Assembly: GCF_028204155.1 (NCBI RefSeq)
Contig: NZ_JAQLOI010000001.1
Location: 434,001-498,000 of the forward strand
Direction: 5' to 3'
DNA length: 64,000 nt
Origin: Vibrio algarum
Lineage (GTDB): Bacteria > Pseudomonadota > Gammaproteobacteria > Enterobacterales > Vibrionaceae
The position numbers and the translations under genes were made by a program. The first letter of the stretch is position 1. Every line of letters starts with the position of its first letter. This document shows positions 8,929-17,461 of the stretch, in pieces. The notes below the pieces were generated by a model. It had not been told where the DNA came from and ran no database searches. It saw nothing but the letters and a program-made list of their open reading frames with translations.

Positions 8929-8957
8929 AAAAAGTGGTAACTCAGTACCACTTTTGG
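8929..8957 (-). terminator. Terminator downstream of avtA
   Basis: AAAAGTGGTA (8930-8939) pairs with TACCACTTTT (8946-8955) around a 6-base loop. Read on the minus strand, a T6 run follows directly, fitting termination of avtA. Confidence 0.85.
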
Positions 8958-8984
8958 AATGTGCAAATAGGGAGGGAAGGGCGG

Positions 8985-10233
8985 TTACTCCTGATAAGCT
9001 TTCAATACTTCTTCAGCAATGATCTTAATACCATCTCGCATGCTTTGTTCATTTTGTACGTAATTCATACGTATACATTGCCGAGTATGCTCCCAGTCAG
9101 TGCAGTCTTGTCCAAAGAAGAAGTACTCTCCTGGAATAATCAATACTCCACGTTTTTTAAGTCGTGCATAAAGTTCTTTTGAGGTGATAGGCAACTCATC
9201 AAACCAAAGCCATAAAAAGATAGCGCCTTCAGGCTTGTGTATTTTGAATCGAGGATCTGTTATCGATTCTTTTAGCAGTTCAATCGCATGCTTGGCTTTT
9301 TGTTGATAGAACGGTTTGATAATCATCTGACTTAATTGCAATAAATCACCGGACTCTATCATATGAGTACCAATCGCTGGTCCCATCCCGCTAGGTGCTA
9401 GGCTTACAATTCCATTTATATTTGTAATCGCCTGAGTGACTTCTTCATTAGCGATTACGATGCCACACCGAACTCCTGGTAACCCGAGTTTAGATAAACT
9501 CATACACAGAATCGTATTTTGATTCCAAAACGGTTTTACTTCTTCAAAGATGATGTTGGGAAATGGGGTCCCATACGCATTGTCTATTATCAGTGGAATA
9601 TTGTTCTTTCGAGCCAATTCATCTAACTTCTCAATTTCGGTATCAGTAAGTACGTTACCTGTTGGGTTAGTTGGACGAGAAGCACAGATAGCGGCAACAG
9701 AATCATCGATTTCTAGTTTTTCAAAATCGACATGATATTTAAACATACCATTATCGAGTTCTGCTATTTCTGGTCGAAAGGAGACAAAAATATCATCGCT
9801 AAGTCCAGAGTCACCATATCCGATATATTCAGGTGCGAGTGGAAGCAATATTTTTTTCGGTCCCATCTGGTTGTGTACCGGCTAAAAGGTTGAATAAGTA
9901 AAAAAAGGCACTTTGGCTACCATTGGTTAAACTGATATTTTTTTCAGTGATTGGCCAGCCGTAGGTATCACTCAGTAGCTTTGCTAAAGCTTTAACAAAA
10001 GCGTCTTTACCTTGAGGACCATCGTAGTTCGCCATTGCTTCGACAAGCTTGCCACTGGCTAGCATGTCGCTACTGGCTTGATGAAAATAATCGAGCATCG
10101 CCGGGATGGCGGCAGGGTTTCCTCCTCCGAGCATGATGGCTCCAGGGGTGCGGAGACCTTCATTGAGGTCTCCCATCAACTGAGTTATTCCGGAATGTCG
10201 ATTAAATTTTTCACCAAACTTAGAAAATTGCAT
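8985..10233 (-). pseudogene. avtA: Valine-pyruvate aminotransferase AvtA, frameshifted
   Basis: AvtA is a PLP enzyme of alanine/valine metabolism. Both halves match it strongly. The N-terminal part (from 10233) reads FGEKFNRHSGITQLMGDLNE, then GAIMLGGGNPAAIP and LTNGSQSAFFYLFNL. The C-terminal part reads LAPEYIGYGDSG, SRPTNPTGNV, and MSLSKLGLPGVRCGI with the PLP lysine in SLSK. They are joined in frame as GTEKKILLPLAPEYIG by adding one T to the T7 run at 9851-9857 (plus strand). The whole would be ~416 residues, the family length. As written the gene is broken, but only by one homopolymer base. The position before glyS is the usual Vibrio order. Confidence 0.9.
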
Positions 10234-10273
10234 ACTAGGATTTCCTGACGGTTTTAGTTCTGATCGTTTACGT

Positions 10274-10304
10274 AAAAAAAGCCCCGTTGTTTGAACGGGG
10301 CTTT
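10274..10304 (-). terminator. Intrinsic terminator of glyQS
   Basis: GCCCCGTT (10281-10288) and AACGGGGC (10294-10301) form an 8-bp GC-rich stem. On the minus strand it is followed by T7, about 20 bases after the glyS stop. Confidence 0.9.
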
Positions 10305-10324
10305 AGGTTCAAGGGATTACCCCG

Positions 10325-12391
10325 TTATTTTTGCAAGAGTGAGATATCGGCGATTTGCAGGAAGAGGTTACGCAGCTTGTTTAGCAGCGTTAAACGGTTC
10401 TTCTTGAGTGCTTCATCTTCTGCCATAACCATGACCGAATCGAAAAACGTATCCACTGGTTCGCGTAGATCCGCTAACTTGCTTAATGCACCTTGATAAT
10501 CGCCCGTAGCATAAGCAGGTTCAAGTGCTTCCGCCATTACTTCTACATTTTGAGCAAGTGTTATTTCAGCGTCTTCTTTAAGCAGAGAAAGGTCGATTTC
10601 TTCAGATAATTCGCCATTAAATTTAGCTAAGATATTACCTACACGTTTATTTGCTGCTGCTAAAGATTCAGCTGCATCTAAATTACGGAAGTGAGAAACG
10701 GCCTTAACACGTTGGTCAAAATCGGTCGGTTTTGTTGGTCGGCGAGCTAGAACGGCTTGGATTACGTCGACGCTAAAGCCTTCATCTTGATACCAAGCAC
10801 GGAAACGACCAAGCATAAACTCGATGACATCATGTTCTACATTGTCGTTCGTTAGTTTATCGCCAAATGACGCTTTTGATTCTGCGATTAACTCAACTAA
10901 ATCTAGGTTGTAGCCATTTTCAACAATGATGCGTAGCACACCTAAAGATGCACGACGTAGAGCGAATGGGTCACTGCCTTTTGGTGCTTTACCAATACCA
11001 AAAATACCGACGATAGTATCGATCTTATCTGCCATAGAAACGGCAGAAGATATACCTGAACTAGGTAACTCATCGCCAGCAAACCTAGGCATATACTGTT
11101 CGTTTAGTGCGACAGCAACTTCTTCAGCTTCACCATCGTGGCGAGCATAATGCATGCCCATAACGCCTTGAGTATCTGTAAACTCAAATACCATAGAAGT
11201 CATGAGATCACATTTAGCAAGTAGCGCAGCTCGAGTTGATTTTTCAACGTCAGCACCAATTAGCTTTGCAATATAGCCGGCTAATACCGTAATACGGTCG
11301 GTTTTATCTTTAATCGTTCCAAGCTGTTTCTGGAATATAGCGGTTTCCAGTTCTGGTAGACGATCGATAAGAGGTCGTTTGCGGTCGGTATTAAAGAAAA
11401 ACTCAGCATCAGCAAGGCGTGGACGAACCACTTTTTCATTACCTTCGATTACTTGGCGAGGATCTTTAGATTCGATGTTAGAAACAAAGATAAACTTAGG
11501 AAGAAGATTTTTGTTTTCATCATAAACAGGGAAATACTTCTGGTCGCCTTTCATTGTGTAAACTAAGGCTTCTGAAGGAACGTTAAGAAACTCTTCTTCA
11601 AAAGACGCTGTCAGTACGACAGGCCATTCAACAAGAGAGGTTACTTCTTCAACTAAGTCATCCTCTAAGTCTGCAATCCCGCCTACAGCTTGTGCTGCCT
11701 TTTGAGAATCAGCAAGGATGATAGCTTTACGTGCTTCGTAATCTACCATTACTTTGCCGCGTTCTTCGAGAATGGCAGGGTATTGGTCTGCGTTATCTAA
11801 TGTAAATTCAGCTTCACCCATAAAGCGGTGCCCGCGGATTATACGACTAGATGCGACACCAAGAATTTCGCCTTGGATGAGCTCGTCACCAAGTAGAATA
11901 GTTAGCGTCTTAACTGGACGTATAAATTGAGTTTCTTTATCACCCCAACGCATTGGCTTAGCAATAGGTAAATTTGCCAGAGCTTTTGCGGCTAGATCGA
12001 CAACTAACTCTTGTGCTGGTTGACCTTTAACTTCTTGTTTAAAAAGAAGCCATTCGCCTTTATCTGTTTTTAATCGGTCTGCTTGCTCTGCAGTAATACC
12101 ATTACCACGAGCCCAACCTTGAGCAGCTTTAGTTGGGTTTCCATCCGCATCAAAAGCAACAGAGATAGCTGGGCCACGTTTTTCTACTACTTTGTCGGCT
12201 TGCCCTTCTGCAAGGTCACTTACTTTAAGTGCGAGTCTACGAGGTGAAGCGTACCACTTTACACCTTGATGAGTAAGCGATGCACTTTTTAACTCAGATT
12301 CAAAATTGCTAGCAAAGGCTTCAGCAAGCGTACGCAATTGTGTTGGTGGTAGCTCTTCAGTACCTAATTCAATTAGAAAATTCTTAGCCAT
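10325..12391 (-). CDS. glyS: Glycyl-tRNA synthetase beta subunit
   Basis: GlyS is the large subunit of the alpha2beta2 bacterial glycyl-tRNA synthetase and carries tRNA-binding and editing-like domains. At 688 residues it is full length (E. coli 689). Visible family blocks include FLIELGTEELPPTQLRTLAE, VEKRGPAISVAFD, RFMGEAEFTLDNA, an HD-like region near GYIAKLIGADVEKSTRAALL, and LPSSGISSAVSMADKIDTIV. The C-terminal part resembles an anticodon-binding domain. The gene starts 2 bases after the glyQ stop, so the two are translationally coupled. Confidence 0.97.
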   Translation of the reverse strand: MAKNFLIELGTEELPPTQLRTLAEAFASNFESELKSASLTHQGVKWYASPRRLALKVSDLAEGQADKVVEKRGPAISVAFDADGNPTKAAQGWARGNGITAEQADRLKTDKGEWLLFKQEVKGQPAQELVVDLAAKALANLPIAKPMRWGDKETQFIRPVKTLTILLGDELIQGEILGVASSRIIRGHRFMGEAEFTLDNADQYPAILEERGKVMVDYEARKAIILADSQKAAQAVGGIADLEDDLVEEVTSLVEWPVVLTASFEEEFLNVPSEALVYTMKGDQKYFPVYDENKNLLPKFIFVSNIESKDPRQVIEGNEKVVRPRLADAEFFFNTDRKRPLIDRLPELETAIFQKQLGTIKDKTDRITVLAGYIAKLIGADVEKSTRAALLAKCDLMTSMVFEFTDTQGVMGMHYARHDGEAEEVAVALNEQYMPRFAGDELPSSGISSAVSMADKIDTIVGIFGIGKAPKGSDPFALRRASLGVLRIIVENGYNLDLVELIAESKASFGDKLTNDNVEHDVIEFMLGRFRAWYQDEGFSVDVIQAVLARRPTKPTDFDQRVKAVSHFRNLDAAESLAAANKRVGNILAKFNGELSEEIDLSLLKEDAEITLAQNVEVMAEALEPAYATGDYQGALSKLADLREPVDTFFDSVMVMAEDEALKKNRLTLLNKLRNLFLQIADISLLQK

Positions 12392-12393
12392 GA

Positions 12394-13314
12394 CTACTTC
12401 TCCTCATCCTTTTTCTTACACATCGGAAAGCCTAAAGCTTCACGAGAGGCGTAATATGCTTCAGCTACAGACTTGGTTAAGTCGCGAATACGAAGGATAT
12501 AACGTTGACGTTCAGTCACGGAGATAGCTTTACGAGCGTCAAGCAAGTTAAAGGCGTGTCCAGCTTTTAAAATGCGCTCATAAGCAGGAAGAGATAGAGG
12601 TGTTTCTAATTCCAGAAGCTCTTTACACTCTTTTTCGCATTGGTCAAAAAATGTAAATAAGAAATCAACATCAGCGTGTTCGAAGTTATACGTCGACTGT
12701 TCAACTTCATTTTGGTGGAAGATATCACCGTAAGTTGTTTTTCCAAGAGGACCGTCAGACCAAACTAAGTCATAAACAGAATCAACACCCTGAATATACA
12801 TAGCTAGGCGTTCTATGCCGTAAGTGATTTCACCTGTTACTGGTTTACACTCGAGACCACCAACTTGTTGGAAGTAAGTAAATTGAGTGACTTCCATGCC
12901 GTTAAGCCAAACTTCCCAGCCTAAGCCCCATGCACCTAAAGTTGGGTTTTCCCAGTTATCTTCAACAAAACGGATATCATGAACGAGTGGGTCAATACCC
13001 AGCACTTCAAGAGAGCCAAGGTATAGCTCTTGAATGTTATCAGGAGATGGTTTGATGATAACTTGGAATTGATAATAATGCTGTAGACGGTTCGGGTTTT
13101 CACCATAGCGACCATCTGTTGGGCGTCGTGATGGTTGAACATAAGCGGTAGCAATTGGCTCTGGGCCAAGGGCTCTTAAGCACGTCATAGGGTGAGAAGT
13201 ACCTGCACCCACTTCCATGTCTAGAGGTTGAACAATAGTACAACCTTGTGTAGCCCAATAATCCTGCAGCGCGAGGATCATACCTTGAAAGGTTTTGATA
13301 TCGTATTTTTGCAT
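12394..13314 (-). CDS. glyQ: Glycyl-tRNA synthetase alpha subunit
   Basis: GlyQ is the class II catalytic subunit that activates glycine and charges tRNA-Gly. The 306 residues match the family (about 303). The sequence opens KYDIKTFQGMILALQDYWAT and contains the class II blocks EVGAGTSHPMTCLRALGPEP, AYVQPSRRPTDGRYGENPNR and LEVLGIDPLVHDIRFVEDNW, then VTGEITYGIERLAMYIQG. It is first in the glyQS operon. About 215 bases separate it from tusA; they contain one perfect inverted repeat but no other gene. Confidence 0.97.
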   Translation of the reverse strand: MQKYDIKTFQGMILALQDYWATQGCTIVQPLDMEVGAGTSHPMTCLRALGPEPIATAYVQPSRRPTDGRYGENPNRLQHYYQFQVIIKPSPDNIQELYLGSLEVLGIDPLVHDIRFVEDNWENPTLGAWGLGWEVWLNGMEVTQFTYFQQVGGLECKPVTGEITYGIERLAMYIQGVDSVYDLVWSDGPLGKTTYGDIFHQNEVEQSTYNFEHADVDFLFTFFDQCEKECKELLELETPLSLPAYERILKAGHAFNLLDARKAISVTERQRYILRIRDLTKSVAEAYYASREALGFPMCKKKDEEK

Positions 13315-13460
13315 AGTCAGGTTCGCGCGATCTTCTGTCTGTTTAAGTGAAAAATAACGTTAAAGTATAGCGATATATTACCTACGGGAGTAGATCAAAT
13401 GTTGTTTATTTATCGAACGTAGGGAAGAAAGTTTGGTTTTATTGATATTTATTACTGTTC

Positions 13461-13490
13461 TCACGTTGAAATGACTATTTTTCAACGTGA
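13461..13490. repeat. Perfect 11-bp inverted repeat between tusA and glyQ
   Basis: TCACGTTGAAA (13461-13471) and TTTCAACGTGA (13480-13490) form an 11-bp stem with an 8-base loop. No T tract follows on either strand, so it is not a standard intrinsic terminator. It could be an RNA end, a processing stem for tusA mRNA, or a protein site. Confidence 0.6.
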
Positions 13491-13529
13491 ATAACATATT
13501 GTGAGTCTGGTTCTTGTCTAGATATGGGG

Positions 13530-13778
13530 CTATTTGAGCCCTTTTTTAATTAGGTATTCGTAGGGTATTGTTTCTGTTTTAGCAGAAAGAAGTTGATGAT
13601 CCATAAAGCGACAAAAACTTGGTATATCTCTGGTTGTTGATGGGTCATCTGCTGTTATCAACAAAATTTCACCATCTTGCATATTTCTCATTGTCTTCCT
13701 GACCATCATTACGGGCTCTGGACACCTTAATCCTTCCGCTTCAAGAGTCTTGTTTGCTATGGCGTTATCGATTGTCAT
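13530..13778 (-). CDS. tusA: Sulfur carrier protein TusA
   Basis: TusA takes persulfide sulfur from IscS and passes it to the TusBCD/TusE relay for 2-thiolation of tRNA wobble uridine. The 82-residue protein matches family length. The sulfur-carrying cysteine lies in the signature GLRCPEPVMMVRK (Cys ~residue 19), followed by ADDPSTTRDIPSFCRFM. The end is the typical YEYLIKKG. It is monocistronic, divergent from a candidate sRNA and a LysR gene. Confidence 0.95.
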   Translation of the reverse strand: MTIDNAIANKTLEAEGLRCPEPVMMVRKTMRNMQDGEILLITADDPSTTRDIPSFCRFMDHQLLSAKTETIPYEYLIKKGLK

Positions 13779-13843
13779 TACTACGCTCTCTATAAAATCT
13801 GAATGCTGATAATACTGCTGGAAAAAATTTTTTCAATAAAAGC

Positions 13844-13872
13844 TTGGCAAATGTAAAAAAGTTAGCTACATT
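13844..13872 (+). promoter_or_regulatory. Sigma-70-like promoter for the candidate sRNA
   Basis: TTGGCA (13844-13849), a 17-base spacer, then TACATT (13867-13872). The predicted start is near 13880, with no open reading frame before the next terminator. Confidence 0.5.
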
Positions 13873-13879
13873 TAATTAA

Positions 13880-13962
13880 CAAATGCGCAACATAATTCCA
13901 GTTATGTTCTAGCACTATTCCAATTTTTCTTGGGCTTCCCCGCTGAAAGGCGGGATTTTTTT
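13880..13962 (+). ncRNA. Candidate Hfq-type small RNA (~83 nt)
   Basis: An orphan terminator ends a short intergenic transcript. Inside lie AACATAA/TTATGTT (13889-13895 with 13902-13908), a 7-bp hairpin with a 6-base loop. A U-rich single-stranded stretch follows near 13922-13930, then CCCGC/GCGGG (13939-13943 with 13950-13954) and T7. Hairpin, U-rich site and Rho-independent terminator is the common plan of Hfq-binding sRNAs. No plus-strand gene lies upstream to need this terminator. It could instead be a leader/attenuator of the LysR gene 66 bases on. I do not recognise the family. Confidence 0.5.
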
Positions 13963-14027
13963 GCCTGAAGAAAAATTTCCTTTCCAGTAGTATATGATTC
14001 TGGATTGACTGAAAAGAGAAGTGTGCT

Positions 14028-14972
14028 TTGGAATTAGAAGATATTTATCGACGTGATTTGAATTTGCTGGTAGCACTAAGGGTTCTTATTGAGGAGAGAA
14101 GTGTTAGTAAAGCAGCGCTTAGGCTTAATTTGAGTCAATCTGCGATGAGTCGTGTATTAGGTCGTTTGAGAGAAATGTTAAATGATCCCTTATTTACTCG
14201 GCAGGGTCATAAGTTGCTTCCAACTGAAAAAGCGTTAGAAATAGATAATGCGCTCGGGGACCCACTCGAATCATTGCGCTCTCTCCTATCAGAAAAAGAG
14301 TTTAATCCGAAAAGTTGTACTCAGATTTTTACGATAGCCACGACAGATTATGCGATGCAAACAATTTTACCTTTTGCACTGCCACGTATATACAAAGAAG
14401 CGCCTAACGTATCGCTTAACTTCTTACCTTTACAGCACGATCAACTAATGTATCAACTTACCACGCAAGGGGCTGATTTAGCTATTTGTCGACCAATCAG
14501 TTCTATTGAGTTATTACATAGTGAGGTTCTTGGCAAAGTAGGCGTGTTTTGTATGCTTTCAAAATCTCATCCTTTGGCTAATTCGGAACTGACTCTTAAT
14601 GATTATCTTTCATACCCTCACGCGATGGTTGCAATAAGTGATGGTGTTAATGAATTGATTGATAAAGCTTTGCAAGGTCAAGCTGAACGAAAAACAGTGA
14701 TACGTGCTTACCATTTGGAAGCGGCTCTAGCAATAATAGATACTGTCCCGTTAATTATTACGGTTCCGGCAGATCTGGCTTATTTGGTGGCAGAAACACA
14801 CAACTTGATAATTAAACCGTTGCCGTTTGAATTTACCCCTTTTGATTATTCTATGATTTGGCACCCTAGGTGCGAGCATTCATTTGCTCAGGAGTGGTTA
14901 AGAAACCTTTTAAAAGAAGAGTGCGGTAAGTTGATATCAAAGCGTGTAGAAGATTTAGGGTTACTGAGTTAG
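14028..14972 (+). CDS. LysR-family transcriptional regulator
   Basis: A 314-residue LysR-type regulator. The winged HTH at residues ~10-65 reads LNLLVALRVLIEERSVSKAA, then LSQSAMSRVLGRLREML, followed by DPLFTRQGHKLLPTEKA. The C-terminal substrate-binding domain covers ~95-305. The frame opens at TTG; no ATG or GTG suits the N terminus of the HTH, and AAGAGAAG lies 7 bases upstream. The effector is not recognisable from sequence. Its neighbours, tusA and acuI, do not form an obvious regulon with it. A predicted terminator sits 66 bases upstream, so transcripts from further left may be attenuated before it. Confidence 0.88.
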   Translation: MELEDIYRRDLNLLVALRVLIEERSVSKAALRLNLSQSAMSRVLGRLREMLNDPLFTRQGHKLLPTEKALEIDNALGDPLESLRSLLSEKEFNPKSCTQIFTIATTDYAMQTILPFALPRIYKEAPNVSLNFLPLQHDQLMYQLTTQGADLAICRPISSIELLHSEVLGKVGVFCMLSKSHPLANSELTLNDYLSYPHAMVAISDGVNELIDKALQGQAERKTVIRAYHLEAALAIIDTVPLIITVPADLAYLVAETHNLIIKPLPFEFTPFDYSMIWHPRCEHSFAQEWLRNLLKEECGKLISKRVEDLGLLS

Positions 14973-15034
14973 ATGAATGAAACCAATGGGCTTCGTTCAT
15001 CTATGCTCGCTATTAATATAGTATATAGACAGAG

Positions 15035-16015
15035 TTATAATTTAATTACGACACGACCAGTTACTTGGCCATTAGTAATGTCTTCTGCATATTTTGGTGC
15101 CTTATCTAGTGTGATTTCGGTACACGCTTGGTCAAAGTAGCTTTCAGGTAGCAATTCAGTTAGTTTTTCCCATGCTGCATTTCTTTTCTCTAGAGGGCAA
15201 GATACAGAGTCAACACCTTGAAGGCGAACGTTACGTAAGATAAATGGCATTACCGTTGTTGGTAAATCAAAGCCACCGGCTAGACCACAAGCCGCAACCG
15301 CGCTGTTATAGTCCATTTGTGCTAATACTTTTGCAAGAACCTTGCTTCCGACTGTATCAACGGCACCTGCCCAGATTTGTTTTTCTAATGCTCTTGCTGG
15401 TTCTTCAAATTCAACACGGTCGATAATTCGACTAGCACCTAATTTTTCTAGAAGTGGACCATTTTTTTCAACACGACCAGTAACTGCGGCAACTTTATAA
15501 CCTAGTTGAGAAAGCAATGTTACAGAAACAGAACCAACACCGCCGCTTGCGCCTGTAACGAGAATTTCACCATCTTCCGGTTTTACACCAGCGTCGATGA
15601 GAGCTTGGACACAAAGCATTGCTGTGAATCCAGCCGTTCCAACCATCATTGCCTGTTTGCTATCCAGTCCTTTTGGTAGCGGGACGAGCCAATCAGCTTT
15701 TAATTTGGCTTTTTCAGCCATACCACCCCAATGATTTTCACCAACGCCCCATCCAGTAAGAACAACCTCATCACCCTCTTGGTATCGAGAATCGTCAGAG
15801 CTAAGAACTTTACCAGCCAAGTCAATACCTGGAACCATTGGGAAGTTACGGATTATTTTGCCTTTACCTGTAATAGCTAAACCATCTTTATAGTTTAAAG
15901 ATGTGTAATCAACAGCAATTAAAACGTCACCTTCAGGGAGTTGTGTTTCATCGATCTGCTCAACAGCAGCGAGTGTGCGTTTATCTTCTTGGTTTAGAAC
16001 TAAAGCATTGAACAT
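15035..16015 (-). CDS. acuI: Acrylyl-CoA reductase-type MDR oxidoreductase (AcuI/YhdH)
   Basis: A medium-chain dehydrogenase/reductase without zinc that reduces acrylyl-CoA to propionyl-CoA with NADPH, as in DMSP degradation and acrylate detoxification. About 326 residues. Visible are DYTSLNYKDGLAITG, MVPGIDLAGKV, the cofactor loop VTGASGGVGSVSV and the YhdH-type ACGLAGG. I chose the ATG at 16015 because GGAG lies 8 bases upstream of it; the upstream ATG (16027) would place that SD inside the gene. Marine Vibrio meet DMSP-derived acrylate, so the role is plausible, but the substrate is inferred from family. Confidence 0.88.
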   Translation of the reverse strand: MFNALVLNQEDKRTLAAVEQIDETQLPEGDVLIAVDYTSLNYKDGLAITGKGKIIRNFPMVPGIDLAGKVLSSDDSRYQEGDEVVLTGWGVGENHWGGMAEKAKLKADWLVPLPKGLDSKQAMMVGTAGFTAMLCVQALIDAGVKPEDGEILVTGASGGVGSVSVTLLSQLGYKVAAVTGRVEKNGPLLEKLGASRIIDRVEFEEPARALEKQIWAGAVDTVGSKVLAKVLAQMDYNSAVAACGLAGGFDLPTTVMPFILRNVRLQGVDSVSCPLEKRNAAWEKLTELLPESYFDQACTEITLDKAPKYAEDITNGQVTGRVVIKL

Positions 16016-16206
16016 GGTTATCTCCATAAGAGTTGGCAGAAAGTCATCAAAATCGAATCTAAAAGTATGGCATGGATTATAGATCTATCCATCGTATGAA
16101 GAAAATGAAACATTATCATTCTATTCATGCGCATTATGCATAGTTGTTGGTTTGGTGGACTCTGTGATTAATTTGGTGGTTATATTCTACTGTCTTTAAA
16201 ATGGTA

Positions 16207-16239
16207 AAAATAAGAGCAGCGAATAGCTGCCCTTATTTT
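16207..16239 (-). terminator. Terminator of fadBA
   Basis: AAAATAAGAGCAGC (16207-16220) pairs with GCTGCCCTTATTTT (16226-16239) with one mismatch and a 5-base loop. It lies 30 bases after the fadA stop; the A/T arms supply the U tract. Confidence 0.75.
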
Positions 16240-16269
16240 GGTATTCAAAATTAACATTTTAACTTTTTG

Positions 16270-17436
16270 TTAATCCACTCGTTCAAAAACGGTAGCGATG
16301 CCTTGTCCTAAGCCGATACACATCGTTGCTAATCCAAACTGAGCATCTTGCGCTTCCATGAGGTTAATTAGAGTTGTAGATATACGAGAACCAGAGCAGC
16401 CCAATGGATGACCTAGCGCTATTGCACCTCCATTTAGATTGATTTTCTCATCGACAACATCAGTTAATCCAAGGTCTTTTACGCAAGGTAGGGACTGGGC
16501 AGCGAAGGCTTCATTTAGCTCAATAACGCCGAGGTCTTGCACAGAAAGACCTGCACGTTTTAATGCTTTTTGTGTCGCTGGTACTGGGCCGTATCCCATA
16601 ATTGAGGGATCACATCCAGAAACAGCCATTGAACGGATACGCGCACGGATTGGAACACCAAGTTCTTTGGCTTTCTGTTCACTCATGACAAGCATTGCAG
16701 ATGCACCATCTGATAATGCCGAAGAGGTCCCTGCTGTGACTGTACCGTTAACTGGATCGAAGACAGGTCTAAGCTGTGATAGTCCTTCTACTGTTGTTTC
16801 TGGACGGATAACTTCATCGAAATCTAACTGAATCAAAGAGCCATCAGCAGCATGTCCTTCAGTGGGTAAAATTTCATTGTTAAAACGACCTTCAACAGTA
16901 GCCGCTTGAGCTCTCGCATGAGACCTTGCTGCAAATTCGTCTTGTTGTTGACGGCTAATGCCATGCATCTTCCCCAACATTTCAGCTGTTAAACCCATCA
17001 TTCCAGCAGCCTTTGCAACATTTTTAGATAACCCCGGGTGAAAGTCGACACCGTGATTCATTGGTACATGACCCATATGCTCTACACCACCGATTAAGCA
17101 GATGTCAGCATCTCCCACCATAATTGCGCGAGAAGCATCATGCAAAGCCTGCATCGATGAACCGCACAAGCGGTTTACGGTTACCGCACCAATTTGTTTA
17201 GGTAAGTCAGCCAGTAGAGCAGCATTACGTGCTACGTTAAATCCTTGCTCTAGAGTTTGTTGTACACAGCCCCAATAGATGTCTTCTATTTGATTTGGGT
17301 CGACCTTAGGGTTGCGAGCCAAAATGCCTTTCATTAAGTGTGCAGAGAGATCTTCGGCTCTAACGTTGCGAAACGCACCACCTTTGGAGCGGCCCATAGG
17401 TGTACGAAGACAATCAACAATAACTACATTATTCAT
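16270..17436 (-). CDS. fadA: 3-ketoacyl-CoA thiolase, beta subunit of the FadBA complex
   Basis: FadA cleaves 3-ketoacyl-CoA with CoA in the last step of beta-oxidation, acting with FadB in an alpha2beta2 complex. The ~388-residue protein starts MNNVVIVDCLRTPMGRSKGG. I use the ATG at 17436, preceded by a GGAA SD, rather than the in-frame start 22 codons upstream, which lies inside the fadB end region and adds unconserved sequence. Thiolase residues are visible: nucleophilic Cys in NRLCGSSMQALHDA, His in GHPLGCSG, and Cys in MCIGLGQG. It follows fadB by 25 bases in the standard order. Confidence 0.97.
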   Translation of the reverse strand: MNNVVIVDCLRTPMGRSKGGAFRNVRAEDLSAHLMKGILARNPKVDPNQIEDIYWGCVQQTLEQGFNVARNAALLADLPKQIGAVTVNRLCGSSMQALHDASRAIMVGDADICLIGGVEHMGHVPMNHGVDFHPGLSKNVAKAAGMMGLTAEMLGKMHGISRQQQDEFAARSHARAQAATVEGRFNNEILPTEGHAADGSLIQLDFDEVIRPETTVEGLSQLRPVFDPVNGTVTAGTSSALSDGASAMLVMSEQKAKELGVPIRARIRSMAVSGCDPSIMGYGPVPATQKALKRAGLSVQDLGVIELNEAFAAQSLPCVKDLGLTDVVDEKINLNGGAIALGHPLGCSGSRISTTLINLMEAQDAQFGLATMCIGLGQGIATVFERVD

Positions 17437-17461
17437 TGTGAGATTCCTTTTCCAAAAGTGA

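Noticed and set aside
13526..13547. GGGCT/AGCCC hairpin with T6 at the end of tusA, plus strand
   Set aside because: It lies over the tusA stop and last codons, has only a 5-bp stem and faces the wrong way for any known gene.
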